Shown here piece after piece: positions 14,215-21,268 of a stretch of DNA of 21,268 bases. Source of the stretch: Actinomycetes bacterium (GTDB taxonomy: Bacteria; Actinomycetota; Actinomycetes; Streptosporangiales; Streptosporangiaceae). The stretch is from the NCBI GenBank assembly GCA_025964635.1, contig JAOPYP010000542.1, positions 1 to 21,268 on the forward strand, read 5' to 3'. The position numbers and the translations under genes are program-made. Numbering within the stretch: the stretch's first letter is position 1; every line of letters starts with the position of its first letter. The notes beneath the pieces were generated by a model. The model worked only from the letters and a program-made list of their open reading frames with translations. It made no database searches and was not told the DNA's origin.

Positions 14215-15425
14215 ACGAGCGCCACCACACCCACGAGCAGGACCGCGAACCCCACCACCGCGGCCCGCGCGGACAGCAACTGGGTCGCCAGGCCCAGGGC
14301 CACGACCGGGACGGCCAGGCCGACATACCCGGCCAGGAACAGCCCGGCCAGCGCCTCGCCGCGAGCCTCCGGCCGGGCGATGCTCAGCACCGTGGTCACG
14401 CTGCCCTTGAAGGCGGCGCCCGCCCCGCTGCCGGCCACCACCCCGCCGGCCAGCAGCAGCGCCAGGCTGGCCAGCCAGAACGCGGTGGTGATCAGGCCCA
14501 GCCCCAGGACCAGGGCGGCCAGCCCGAAGGCCAGCTGCCGGCGCAGCGGCGCACGGCTCACCACGATCTGGGCCAGGGCCGCCGCGCCGAACACGACGAA
14601 CGTGGCCGTCCCGGCCAGCGCGTGCGACGTGTCGTGCAGGGTCCCGGCGATGAACCCGGGGGCCAGCGACGTGAAGAGGCCGAACAGGGCAAACTCGGCC
14701 GCGGCGGCCGCGCTGGCCGCGTAGAACGCCGGGCGGTGCTGGGCGGGTACCGACACCCGCTGCGGCCGGTACCGGGGGCGGGTCTCCGGCCGCGCCACCG
14801 TCTCGGGCACCAGCGCCAGCGCGAGCACGCCGGCCACCATCAGGACCTCGAAAACGAGGTACGGCACCACCAGCGGAGCCCCCGCGTACTGGGCGAGGAA
14901 GCCGGACACCAGCGGGCCGAGCCCGATGCCGCCGAGGTTGGCCGCGGTCGCGATGATCTCCGCGCGGCGCCGGGGCATCCCGCCGCGGCCGGAGGCATCC
15001 AGCTCGCTCAGGTACGCCGTGGCGGTGGCGGTCAGCATGCCCACGCTTACCCCGGACACGACCCGGGCCACGAGCAGTCCCGGCACCGTGGGCCAGAGCA
15101 GGAAGATCACCCCGGAGGCCACGTTGACGGACACCGCGAGGACAGCCATCTGCCGCCGGCCCAGCCAGTCCGACACGTGCCCGGCCAGGAACAGGCTGGC
15201 GATCACGCCGACGGCGTAGGCCGCGAAGATCACCGTGATCATCAGCGGGCCGAAGTGGTCGCGCGCCGCGTACAGCACATACAGCGGCGCGGGTACCGCG
15301 GAGAACGCCATGGTCACCAGGAACACGAAGCCGACCAGCCAGAACCCGGTGCGGTGCCGCCCCGGGCGGGCGGGCGGCGGCGGTGGGCTCACCGGCCTCT
15401 GGACTACTGGTGTCGTTGCGGACAT
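14193..15425 (-). CDS. MFS transporter
   Basis: Major facilitator superfamily membrane protein of 410 residues with about twelve hydrophobic segments by eye. A proline-rich cytoplasmic N-terminus (residues 1-25) precedes the first segment. The family signature A appears as GHVSDWLGRR at 82-91, between segments 2 and 3. The ATG at 15425 is supported by AAAGGAG at 15432-15438 with a six-base spacer. It is transcribed divergently from a LysR-type regulator 106 bases away, the usual arrangement for a LysR-controlled target. General similarity is to proton-driven drug/metabolite antiporters rather than to the citrate-type carrier TcuC. It could export a product or toxic intermediate of the nearby catabolic genes or act independently; the substrate is unknown. 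Confidence 0.9.
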   Translation of the reverse strand: MSATTPVVQRPVSPPPPPARPGRHRTGFWLVGFVFLVTMAFSAVPAPLYVLYAARDHFGPLMITVIFAAYAVGVIASLFLAGHVSDWLGRRQMAVLAVSVNVASGVIFLLWPTVPGLLVARVVSGVSVGMLTATATAYLSELDASGRGGMPRRRAEIIATAANLGGIGLGPLVSGFLAQYAGAPLVVPYLVFEVLMVAGVLALALVPETVARPETRPRYRPQRVSVPAQHRPAFYAASAAAAAEFALFGLFTSLAPGFIAGTLHDTSHALAGTATFVVFGAAALAQIVVSRAPLRRQLAFGLAALVLGLGLITTAFWLASLALLLAGGVVAGSGAGAAFKGSVTTVLSIARPEARGEALAGLFLAGYVGLAVPVVALGLATQLLSARAAVVGFAVLLVGVVALVSRRLLS

Positions 15426-15490
15426 GGAGAACTCCTTTACGTGCGGACCTGTCCAGCATCACCTCCGCATGGTCATCTGCGCAAACGAAA

Positions 15491-15524
15491 ACTATTGCTA
15501 ACTAGTATCTCCTCAGCAGATAAT
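15491..15524 (+). promoter_or_regulatory. Promoter and possible LysR site for a leaderless lysR-type mRNA
   Basis: TTGCTA (15495-15500) and GATAAT (15519-15524) are separated by 18 bases. The start point expected about seven bases downstream falls at or next to the ATG at 15532, and no Shine-Dalgarno precedes that ATG, so a leaderless mRNA is likely. An ACTA-N8-TAGT dyad (15491-15506) covers the -35 element and could be the regulator's own binding site. Confidence 0.5.
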
Positions 15525-15531
15525 CGAACCC

Positions 15532-16404
15532 ATGGAACTCCGGCACCTTCAGTTCTTCATCGCGGTCGCCGAGGAACTGTCTTTCACCCGGGCGTCCCGC
15601 CGCCTGCACGTCGTCCAGTCCGGCGTATCCAGCGCCATCCAGGGCCTGGAACGGGAACTCGGCGCGCCGCTGTTCGACCGGGACCGGCACCGGGTGGCGC
15701 TCACCGACGCGGGGCTGGCGCTGCTGCCCGAGGCGCGGGCCACGCTGGCCGCGGCCCAGGCCGCCCAGGACGCGGTGGCGCAGGCCCGGGCGGGCCTGCG
15801 CGGCACGCTCACGGTGGGCACGATGCTGTCCATCGGCACGGTCGACGTGGCCGGGCTGCTCGGCCGGTTCCACGCCACCCACCCCCGGGTGTCAGTTCAC
15901 CTGAGGCACGCCCCGGCGGGCTCGGCCGGCCTGGCCGCCCAGGTCATCGCCGGGGAACTCGATCTGGCCCTGGTCGCCCTGCCCGGACTGGCGCCGGCCG
16001 GGCTGCGGCTGCAGCCCCTGAGCGAGGAGCCGCTGGTCCTCCTCGCGGCCCCCGGGCACCCGCTGGCCGGGCGGCACGGGGTCACCCTCGACCAGCTGGC
16101 CGGTGAGGACTTCGTGGACTTCCCGCCCGGCTGGGGCAACCGCACCGTGGCCGACCGGGCGTTCGCCGCGGCGGGCCTGGATCGCCGGGTCCCGTTCGAG
16201 GTGATCGAGTTCAGTTCGGCCGCGGGCCTGGTCCGCAACGGCCTGGGCGTCGCCTTCATCCCGCAGTCGGCGGCCGACCTCACCGGGCTCACCGTGATCG
16301 GGCTGGACGGCCCGGCCCTCCTCTGGCGGGTCTCGCTGGCCACCCCGACCGCCCGGCGCCTGTCCGCCGCGGCCCGTGCGTTCGTGGCCGAGCTCATCCC
16401 CTGA
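15532..16404 (+). CDS. LysR-family transcriptional regulator
   Basis: DNA-binding regulator of 290 residues. The N-terminal winged helix-turn-helix (1-60) begins with the canonical MELRHLQFFIAVAEELSFTR and contains the recognition region VQSGVSSAIQGLERELG followed by LFDRDR. A linker helix and the LysR substrate-binding domain follow (about 90-290). The start is clear from the family pattern, although no ribosome site precedes it. It is divergent from the MFS gene, which it probably controls in response to a small-molecule co-inducer. It may also act on the aldo/keto reductase gene downstream or the catabolic operons; nothing in the sequence proves this. Confidence 0.95.
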   Translation: MELRHLQFFIAVAEELSFTRASRRLHVVQSGVSSAIQGLERELGAPLFDRDRHRVALTDAGLALLPEARATLAAAQAAQDAVAQARAGLRGTLTVGTMLSIGTVDVAGLLGRFHATHPRVSVHLRHAPAGSAGLAAQVIAGELDLALVALPGLAPAGLRLQPLSEEPLVLLAAPGHPLAGRHGVTLDQLAGEDFVDFPPGWGNRTVADRAFAAAGLDRRVPFEVIEFSSAAGLVRNGLGVAFIPQSAADLTGLTVIGLDGPALLWRVSLATPTARRLSAAARAFVAELIP

Positions 16405-16405
16405 T

Positions 16406-16448
16406 ATCGCTTGAAGCGATCACCAGGCTGACGGTTTTCTATCACCAG
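16406..16448. promoter_or_regulatory. Palindrome and direct repeat upstream of the aldo/keto reductase gene
   Basis: ATCGCTTGAAGCGAT (16406-16420) is a perfect palindrome around one central base. ATCACCAG occurs at 16419-16426 and again at 16441-16448, 22 bases apart, close to two helical turns. The palindrome could also form a weak stem past the LysR stop. No convincing promoter hexamers are seen, so a regulatory role is only possible. Confidence 0.35.
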
Positions 16449-16519
16449 CCGGGTATGGCGTGCCGGGACCGGGACGTTGCGCTGGGCAGACACCGGACAA
16501 ACCAGAGACTGGAGCAGCA

Positions 16520-17383
16520 ATGCGCACGAGGTCCATTGGCGGTCGCACGGTCAGCGCGATCGGCCTGGGCGGCATGCCCATGTCGATCGAGGGGCGGCCG
16601 GAGGAGCAGCGCTCGATCGCCACCATCCACGCGGCCCTGGACGCGGGCGTCACGCTGATCGACACGGCCGACGCCTATCACGTCAACCCCGGGGAGGCCG
16701 GCCACAACGAGCGGCTCATCGCCCGGGCCCTGGCCACCTACGGCGGGGACACCAGCGACGTGCTGGTCGCGACCAAGGGCGGCCACATCCGGCCCGGCGA
16801 CGGCTCGTGGACCGTGGACGGGTCCCCGGCCTACCTGCGCGAGGCCGTGGAAGCGTCGCTGAAGGCCCTCGGCGTGGACGCCATCGGCCTCTACCAGTTC
16901 CACCGCCCCGACCCCGGCGTCCCCTACGGGGAGTCGATCGGCGTGCTCAAGGACCTGCTCGACGCGGGCAAGATCCGGCTGGCCGGCATCTCCAACGCGA
17001 CGATCGCCCAGATCGACACCGCCCGGCGGATCCTGGGCGAAGGCAATCTGGCCAGCGTCCAGAACGAGTTCTCGCCCGCGTTCCGGTCCAGCGAGGCCGA
17101 ACTGCGGTACTGCGCGGACCTGGGCATCGCGTTCCTGCCGTGGAGCCCGCTCGGCGGGATCGGCCGGGCCGGTGACCTCGGCGCCAAGCACTCAGCGTTC
17201 CAGGAGATCGCGGACGCCCACGGCGTCTCGCCGCAGCAGGTCACCCTGGCCTGGATGCTGGCCCTCGCGCCGGTGGTGATCCCGATTCCCGGGGCCAGCC
17301 GGCCCGAATCCATCACCGACTCGGCCCAGGCGGCTGGCCTGGTCCTGACCGACGACGAGGTCACCCGGCTCAGCCGGGGCTGA
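16520..17383 (+). CDS. Aldo/keto reductase
   Basis: NADPH-type oxidoreductase with an AKR TIM barrel, 287 residues. The catalytic tetrad is intact: D48 and Y53 (IDTADAY), K86 (VATKGG) and H128 (LYQFHRPD). GISNA at 156-160 and the cofactor-binding IPIPGASRPESI at 254-265 also fit. The ATG at 16520 is preceded by TGGAG (16510-16514); the frame continues upstream to 16460, but that extension lacks family similarity and a ribosome site. It lies 115 bases after the LysR gene in the same direction and may be transcribed separately. It reduces an aldehyde or ketone; the substrate is unknown. Confidence 0.93.
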   Translation: MRTRSIGGRTVSAIGLGGMPMSIEGRPEEQRSIATIHAALDAGVTLIDTADAYHVNPGEAGHNERLIARALATYGGDTSDVLVATKGGHIRPGDGSWTVDGSPAYLREAVEASLKALGVDAIGLYQFHRPDPGVPYGESIGVLKDLLDAGKIRLAGISNATIAQIDTARRILGEGNLASVQNEFSPAFRSSEAELRYCADLGIAFLPWSPLGGIGRAGDLGAKHSAFQEIADAHGVSPQQVTLAWMLALAPVVIPIPGASRPESITDSAQAAGLVLTDDEVTRLSRG

Positions 17384-17408
17384 CCCTGGGGCACGGCGGC
17401 CGCCCGGC

Positions 17409-17753
17409 TTACGCCACGTAGGCCGGGCCGCCGTCATCGTTCGTCATCGGGCGGCCCGCGGCGGCCCACCCGGTCATCCCGTCGCTCACGTTCACCACGG
17501 TCCAGCCCGCCCCGGCCAGCGCCAGCGCGGCCTGGTTGGAGCGGCTGCCGGCCCGGCAGATCACGTACACCGGGCCCTCCTGCGGGATCTCCGTGTAGCG
17601 GGCCCCGAGCTGGCCGAGCGGGATGTGCATGGCCCCGGGCGCGTGCCCGGCCGTCCACTCGTCTGGCTCCCGGACATCGACCAGAAAGGCGTCCGCGGGC
17701 ACGTCCGCCGCCGGCACCTGTCCTGGCCGCGCGTTGTCTGTCATGCCGGCCAT
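17409..17753 (-). CDS. Single-domain rhodanese-like sulfurtransferase
   Basis: Small cytoplasmic rhodanese-homology protein of 114 residues, the size of GlpE-type single-domain rhodaneses. It has LVDVREPDEW at 24-33, GHAPGAMHIPLG at 36-47 and the active-site loop CRAGSRS at 66-72 with the persulfide-forming Cys66. The final GWAAAGRP helix is also typical. The start is ATG 17753; the in-frame ATG at 17744 is an alternative, and neither has a strong ribosome site. It is convergent with the aldo/keto reductase gene 25 bases away and lies 140 bases downstream of the SWIM gene on the same strand. The sulfur acceptor is unknown. Confidence 0.92.
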   Translation of the reverse strand: MAGMTDNARPGQVPAADVPADAFLVDVREPDEWTAGHAPGAMHIPLGQLGARYTEIPQEGPVYVICRAGSRSNQAALALAGAGWTVVNVSDGMTGWAAAGRPMTNDDGGPAYVA

Positions 17754-17893
17754 CCCGTCACGCCGTCCAGTCCGGCCACGCTGGACACCCGGTCATGCTG
17801 GTCTTCCGTTCATCTGGCACCCTCCCCGCAAAACGGCCACCCATCAACCCATTGTGGCGCGACGGACACACTCCTGTATATCGATTCGGTGGC

Positions 17894-18826
17894 CTACTCG
17901 CCGTCCGGCACCTCCTGGCCCTGGCCCGTGAGCTCCTCCTGACCGGCCAGCCGCAGGTAGGCGGGAGTGAGCAGCGCGGTCAGGTCCTGTCCGCGGATCT
18001 GGACCATGGGCGGCTCGAACGAACGGAGGACCAGGTCGGGCACGGTGGCCGGAACAGTCTGGGCCGCGCGGAGCCGGGCCCGGGTCAGGCCCGGGGACCA
18101 GAATCTGTCCAGGGACTCGGCCAGCGGCGGCGCACCTATTTTCCGCAACGGAACCGCTCCCGGGCCGGACGCCCCGGCCGGCCCGGGTTCCTGGGCGGCT
18201 GGCCGGCGTCGCAGCGCGCCGAGCAGTTCCTCCCGGCCGCGACCGCGCCAGGCCAGCATCGCGAACGGGTCGTCATCGAACGTCTCGGCCAGCACGTAGC
18301 AGACCGCGGCCAGGTGCTTGCACGGAACGCCCCAGTCCGGGCACGAGCAGGACATCTCCAGATCGCGGGCGGACCGCGGGAACAGCGGGGTGCCGCACGC
18401 CGCGAACACGTCCTCGATCTCGTGCGGCATCTGCCCGGCCAGCAGCTTGGCCCGGAACAGCGCCTGCGCGCCGAGCGCCCCGGTGACCGAGCGCCACTGC
18501 GCGGTGGTCAGCGGCAGCACCCCGATCCGGACCTGGTACGGGGTGGGCCGGGAGCCCTGCACCCGGGCCCGGACCTTCCCGGTGCTCAGCTCGAACTCCA
18601 TGACCTGGCCGCGCCGGGCGTAGTTCCGGCCGCGGGCCAGCCGGCCGCTCATCCCGAACGACTCCAGCACCTCCACGAACCGGCGGGACCACCACTGCTC
18701 GCCGATCGCGCCGCGCTTGCTGCGGGCCTTGATGCCGTTCTCGACCCGGCGCGGAGCGGACGCCTCGGCCCACCAGGAAGTGTCCCGCGCGGCCCGCTCG
18801 GGGGGTGACCCGTTCTGCTCAGTCAT
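17894..18826 (-). CDS. SWIM zinc-finger family protein
   Basis: Protein of 310 residues with a SWIM zinc finger, CxCx(n)CxH, at C160, C162, C169 and H171 (CSCPDWGVPCKH), the metal-binding fold found with bacterial SNF2 ATPases and thought to bind nucleic acid or protein. The N-terminal part has a WWSRRFVEVLESFGMSGRLARGRNYARRGQV segment (written here only as residues 45-75), typical of the SWIM partner proteins of actinobacteria. The ATG at 18826 overlaps the helicase stop (ATGA), which rules out the longer upstream start at 18895 and shows translational coupling with the helicase. A Pro/Gly/Ala linker at about 208-226 separates the zinc-finger region from a C-terminal region with no recognised domain. 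It probably works with the helicase in DNA repair or nucleoprotein remodelling; this is inferred from the pairing. Confidence 0.92.
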   Translation of the reverse strand: MTEQNGSPPERAARDTSWWAEASAPRRVENGIKARSKRGAIGEQWWSRRFVEVLESFGMSGRLARGRNYARRGQVMEFELSTGKVRARVQGSRPTPYQVRIGVLPLTTAQWRSVTGALGAQALFRAKLLAGQMPHEIEDVFAACGTPLFPRSARDLEMSCSCPDWGVPCKHLAAVCYVLAETFDDDPFAMLAWRGRGREELLGALRRRPAAQEPGPAGASGPGAVPLRKIGAPPLAESLDRFWSPGLTRARLRAAQTVPATVPDLVLRSFEPPMVQIRGQDLTALLTPAYLRLAGQEELTGQGQEVPDGE

Positions 18827-21267
18827 TCGGGCACCGCCTCGGGTGAGAGCGCCAGCACGTCGCGCAGATCCGCGGTGGACAGCTCGGTGAGCCACCCCTC
18901 CCCGGTGCCCACGATCCGCTCGGCCAGCGCCTTCTTGTCCTCGATCATGGCGTCGATCCGCTCCTCCAGCGTGCCCACGCAGACGAACTTGCGGACCTGC
19001 ACGTCGTTGCGCTGGCCGATGCGGTAAGCCCGGTCGGTGGCCTGATCCTCAACGGCCGGGTTCCACCACCGGTCGAAGTGGATGACGTGGCTGGCGGCAG
19101 TGAGATTCAGCCCGGTGCCGCCGGCCTTCAGCGAGAGCAGGAAGACGGCCGGGCCGGTAGCCTCCTGGAACTCCGCGACCAGGGCGTCCCGGGCCTTCTT
19201 GGCTGTGCCGCCGTGCAGGTAGAGCACCGGGCAGCCGAGCCGGGCGGCCAGGTAGGGCTGGAGGACCCGGCCGAACTCGGCGTACTGGGTAAAGCAGAGT
19301 GCCTTGTCCCCGGCGGCGACGATCTCGTCGCAGATCTCCTCGAGCCGGGCCAGCTTGCCGGAGCGGCCGGGTAGCCGGGAGCCGTCCCCGAGCAGATGAG
19401 CCGGATGGTTGCAGACCTGCTTGAGCTTGGCCATGGTGGCCAGCACCAGGCCGCGGCGCTCGATGTCGCCCTCGGCGGCGTCGATCCGGGCCAGCATGTC
19501 GGCCACGGTGGCCTGATAGAGCGAGGCCTGCTCGGGCGTCAGCGTGCACCAGATCTTCATCTCGATCTTGTCGGGCAGGTCCGAGATGATCGTCCGGTCG
19601 GTCTTGACCCGGCGCAGGATGAACGGGCCGGTGAGCCGCTTCAGCCGGGCCGCGGCCTCCTCGTCGCCGTGCCGCTGCACCGGGACCGCGAAGCTCTCCC
19701 GGAACTTCTCGGCCGGGCCGAGCAGCCCCGGGCTGGTGAACTCCATGATCGACCACAGCTCGCCCAGGTGATTCTCGACCGGGGTGCCGGTCAGCGCGAG
19801 CCGGGACCGGGCGGGCAGGCCGCGTACCGCGCGGGCCTGCCGGGTGCCCGCGTTCTTGATGTTCTGCGCCTCGTCGCAGACCACCCGGCGCCACGGCACC
19901 GCGGCCAGCGCCTCACGGTCCCGGGCGGCCAGCGCGTAGGTGGTGACGACCAGGTCCGCCCCGGTGAGCGCGGCCCGCAGCTCGGCGCCGGACAGCCGGT
20001 CCGAGCCGTGGTGCACGTGCACGGCCAGGTCCGGGGTGAAGCGCTCCGCCTCCCGCTGCCAGTTGCCGACCAGCGACATGGGGCAGACGAGGAGCGTCGG
20101 GCCAGCGTCCCCCGGTACGCACCGCTCGTGGTCCAGCAGCGCCAGCGTCTGCACGCTCTTGCCCAGCCCCATGTCGTCGGCCAGAATCCCGCCCAGGCCC
20201 AGATCGCTGAGGAAGGACAGCCAGGCCAGGCCGCGCTCCTGATAGGGGCGCAGCTCGCCGTGAAACGAGGCCGGGGCGGTCACGGGCGCGAGTGAGCGGT
20301 CGGCCTGCCCGGAGAGCAGGTCGCCCAGCCAGCCGTCCGCCGCGACCGCCGTGACCTCGAGATCCTCCTCCGGGCCGCGGAGGCCGGCCACCAGGACGTC
20401 ACCAGCCCGCATCACGCCCTCGCGGCCGCGCTCCATGAACGTCAGCGCGGCCCGCAGGTTGCGGTCGTCCAGCTCCACCCACTGGCCGCGGACCCGGACC
20501 AGGGGGATCTTGAGCTGGGCCAGCTCCGCGAGCTCGTCGGCGTCCAGCGTGGTGTCACCGACGGCCAGGTCGTACCGGAACTCGACCAGGTCGTTCAGGC
20601 CGAAGCCACTCCCGCCGGCGCCGCTGGCCGAGGCCGACGGGGTGCTGCCCGAGGCGGCCCGGGACCGTGAAGTCAGCTTGAGGCCCAGCCGGGCCTTCCG
20701 GGCCCAGTCCGGGAGCAGCACGCCGAACCCCGCGCCGGACAGCAGCGGGCCGGTCTCCTTCAGGAACCGGAACGCCCCCGCGGTGTCCAGCCCGACCGCC
20801 GCGGGCGCCGGGGCCCGCAACGCGTCCTCCAGCTCACCGAACAGCCGGGTGGCCGCGCCCAGCCCGGCCAGCAGTTCCTCGTCGGGGCGGGTGATCCCGC
20901 CGGGCGCCCAGCCGCCGCTGCCCGCCCATACGTCGCTGGCGGCCAGCATCAGGCTGGGATCCTCGGATGATTGCAGGGCGAACTCGACGTGCCAGCGATC
21001 GTCGGATGGCTGGTCGTCGCCGGGGCCGCCGTCCTCGGAGTGGACGTCTTGGGGCCCGGGTTCCACCAGCCGGAAGCAGGTGCGCACGGGGCCCGCCGGG
21101 GCCTGGGTGGCGGCGTGCCACGCGTCCAGGCCGGCGGCCAGCTCGGCCGCCTCCACCTCGTCGTCCGCGGTGGCCACCTCGACCTCGGGATCGGGGCCGG
21201 TCAGGGCGGCGGCCCAGCGCTCCGGCACCGGGATCCGGGCCGGCCGCCGGCCGCGCCGCGGCGCGAG
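18823..21267 (-). CDS. SNF2-family DEAD/DEAH-box helicase, N-terminus outside the window
   Basis: Bacterial SNF2-type ATPase/translocase. The frame runs from the window edge to the stop at 18823, over 810 residues, and a GTG at 21228 is not a convincing start. Bacterial family members are usually about 1000 residues, so the first part is missing. Motif I is DDMGLGKS (near 20160-20180), motif II DEAQ (near 19870), motif III LTGTPVENHLGELWS (near 19770-19810). In the second lobe, motif V is GGTGLNL and motif VI is QATDRAYRIGQRNDVQ (near 19010-19050), followed by LEERI. All are intact, so ATPase activity is expected. A low-complexity Ser/Ala/Gly-rich patch lies near 20600-20660 in the N-terminal region. 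The stop overlaps the SWIM protein start. HelZ of mycobacteria is a likely relative; function in repair or transcription is not settled. Confidence 0.95.
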   Translation of the reverse strand, partial: LAPRRGRRPARIPVPERWAAALTGPDPEVEVATADDEVEAAELAAGLDAWHAATQAPAGPVRTCFRLVEPGPQDVHSEDGGPGDDQPSDDRWHVEFALQSSEDPSLMLAASDVWAGSGGWAPGGITRPDEELLAGLGAATRLFGELEDALRAPAPAAVGLDTAGAFRFLKETGPLLSGAGFGVLLPDWARKARLGLKLTSRSRAASGSTPSASASGAGGSGFGLNDLVEFRYDLAVGDTTLDADELAELAQLKIPLVRVRGQWVELDDRNLRAALTFMERGREGVMRAGDVLVAGLRGPEEDLEVTAVAADGWLGDLLSGQADRSLAPVTAPASFHGELRPYQERGLAWLSFLSDLGLGGILADDMGLGKSVQTLALLDHERCVPGDAGPTLLVCPMSLVGNWQREAERFTPDLAVHVHHGSDRLSGAELRAALTGADLVVTTYALAARDREALAAVPWRRVVCDEAQNIKNAGTRQARAVRGLPARSRLALTGTPVENHLGELWSIMEFTSPGLLGPAEKFRESFAVPVQRHGDEEAAARLKRLTGPFILRRVKTDRTIISDLPDKIEMKIWCTLTPEQASLYQATVADMLARIDAAEGDIERRGLVLATMAKLKQVCNHPAHLLGDGSRLPGRSGKLARLEEICDEIVAAGDKALCFTQYAEFGRVLQPYLAARLGCPVLYLHGGTAKKARDALVAEFQEATGPAVFLLSLKAGGTGLNLTAASHVIHFDRWWNPAVEDQATDRAYRIGQRNDVQVRKFVCVGTLEERIDAMIEDKKALAERIVGTGEGWLTELSTADLRDVLALSPEAVPE

Positions 21268-21268
21268 C

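Noticed and set aside
17795..18808. A 337-codon plus-strand frame opposite the SWIM gene
   Set aside because: Composition is Arg/Gly/Pro-rich with no domain, while the minus strand encodes a clear CxC...CxH zinc finger coupled to the helicase.
19396..20295. A 299-codon plus-strand frame opposite the helicase
   Set aside because: Antisense to intact SNF2 motifs I to III; no independent support.
1..21268. Mobile element, phage, CRISPR or horizontally acquired island
   Set aside because: No transposase, integrase, terminal repeats, tRNA attachment site or regularly spaced repeats are seen, and base composition is even throughout.

Overview
The window is very GC-rich (roughly 70% or more by eye), with dense, overlapping genes, frequent GTG starts and strong G/C bias at third codon positions. 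This points to an actinobacterial chromosome; the genus cannot be fixed from the sequence. No tRNA, rRNA, insertion sequence, integrase or CRISPR array is visible.

Layout. (1) 3-2947, plus strand: the end of a branched-chain-amino-acid-type (Liv/HAAT) ABC importer, with a LivG ATPase domain that may be fused to an upstream permease, a LivF ATPase and a substrate-binding lipoprotein. It is followed by two very strong hairpins in the gap to the convergent operon. (2) 3190-8925, minus strand: six tightly coupled genes, in transcription order a carboxymuconolactone-decarboxylase-family protein, a cyclase/kynurenine-formamidase-like hydrolase, an MmgE/PrpD-family protein, a DapA-like lyase, a TcuA-like flavoprotein and a fumarylacetoacetate hydrolase (FAH)-family protein. 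(3) 8926-9250: a 325-base divergent control region with a good promoter and dyad. (4) 9251-14155, plus strand: an SDR with an altered active site, a second FAH-family protein, a SAM methyltransferase, a TIM-barrel isomerase/epimerase and a second fumarate-reductase/ketosteroid-dehydrogenase-type flavoprotein. (5) 14193-17383: an MFS exporter divergent from a LysR regulator, then an aldo/keto reductase. (6) 17409-21267, minus strand: a SNF2-family helicase (running off the window), a SWIM zinc-finger protein and a rhodanese.

How they fit. Regions 1-4 look like one catabolic island: a solute importer beside two divergent operons that share a promoter region, each carrying one FAH-family enzyme and one succinate-dehydrogenase-type flavoprotein. 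The enzyme set (desaturating flavoproteins, an MmgE/PrpD hydratase/isomerase type, a retro-aldol DapA type, FAH and cyclase C-C or ring hydrolases, an SDR, a TIM-barrel isomerase) fits stepwise breakdown of a carboxylated, perhaps cyclic or tricarboxylate-like compound. I do not recognise this combination as a described pathway, and the substrate cannot be read from the sequence. The MFS/LysR pair may serve the same substrate or be independent. The SNF2/SWIM block is an unrelated nucleic-acid-processing module.
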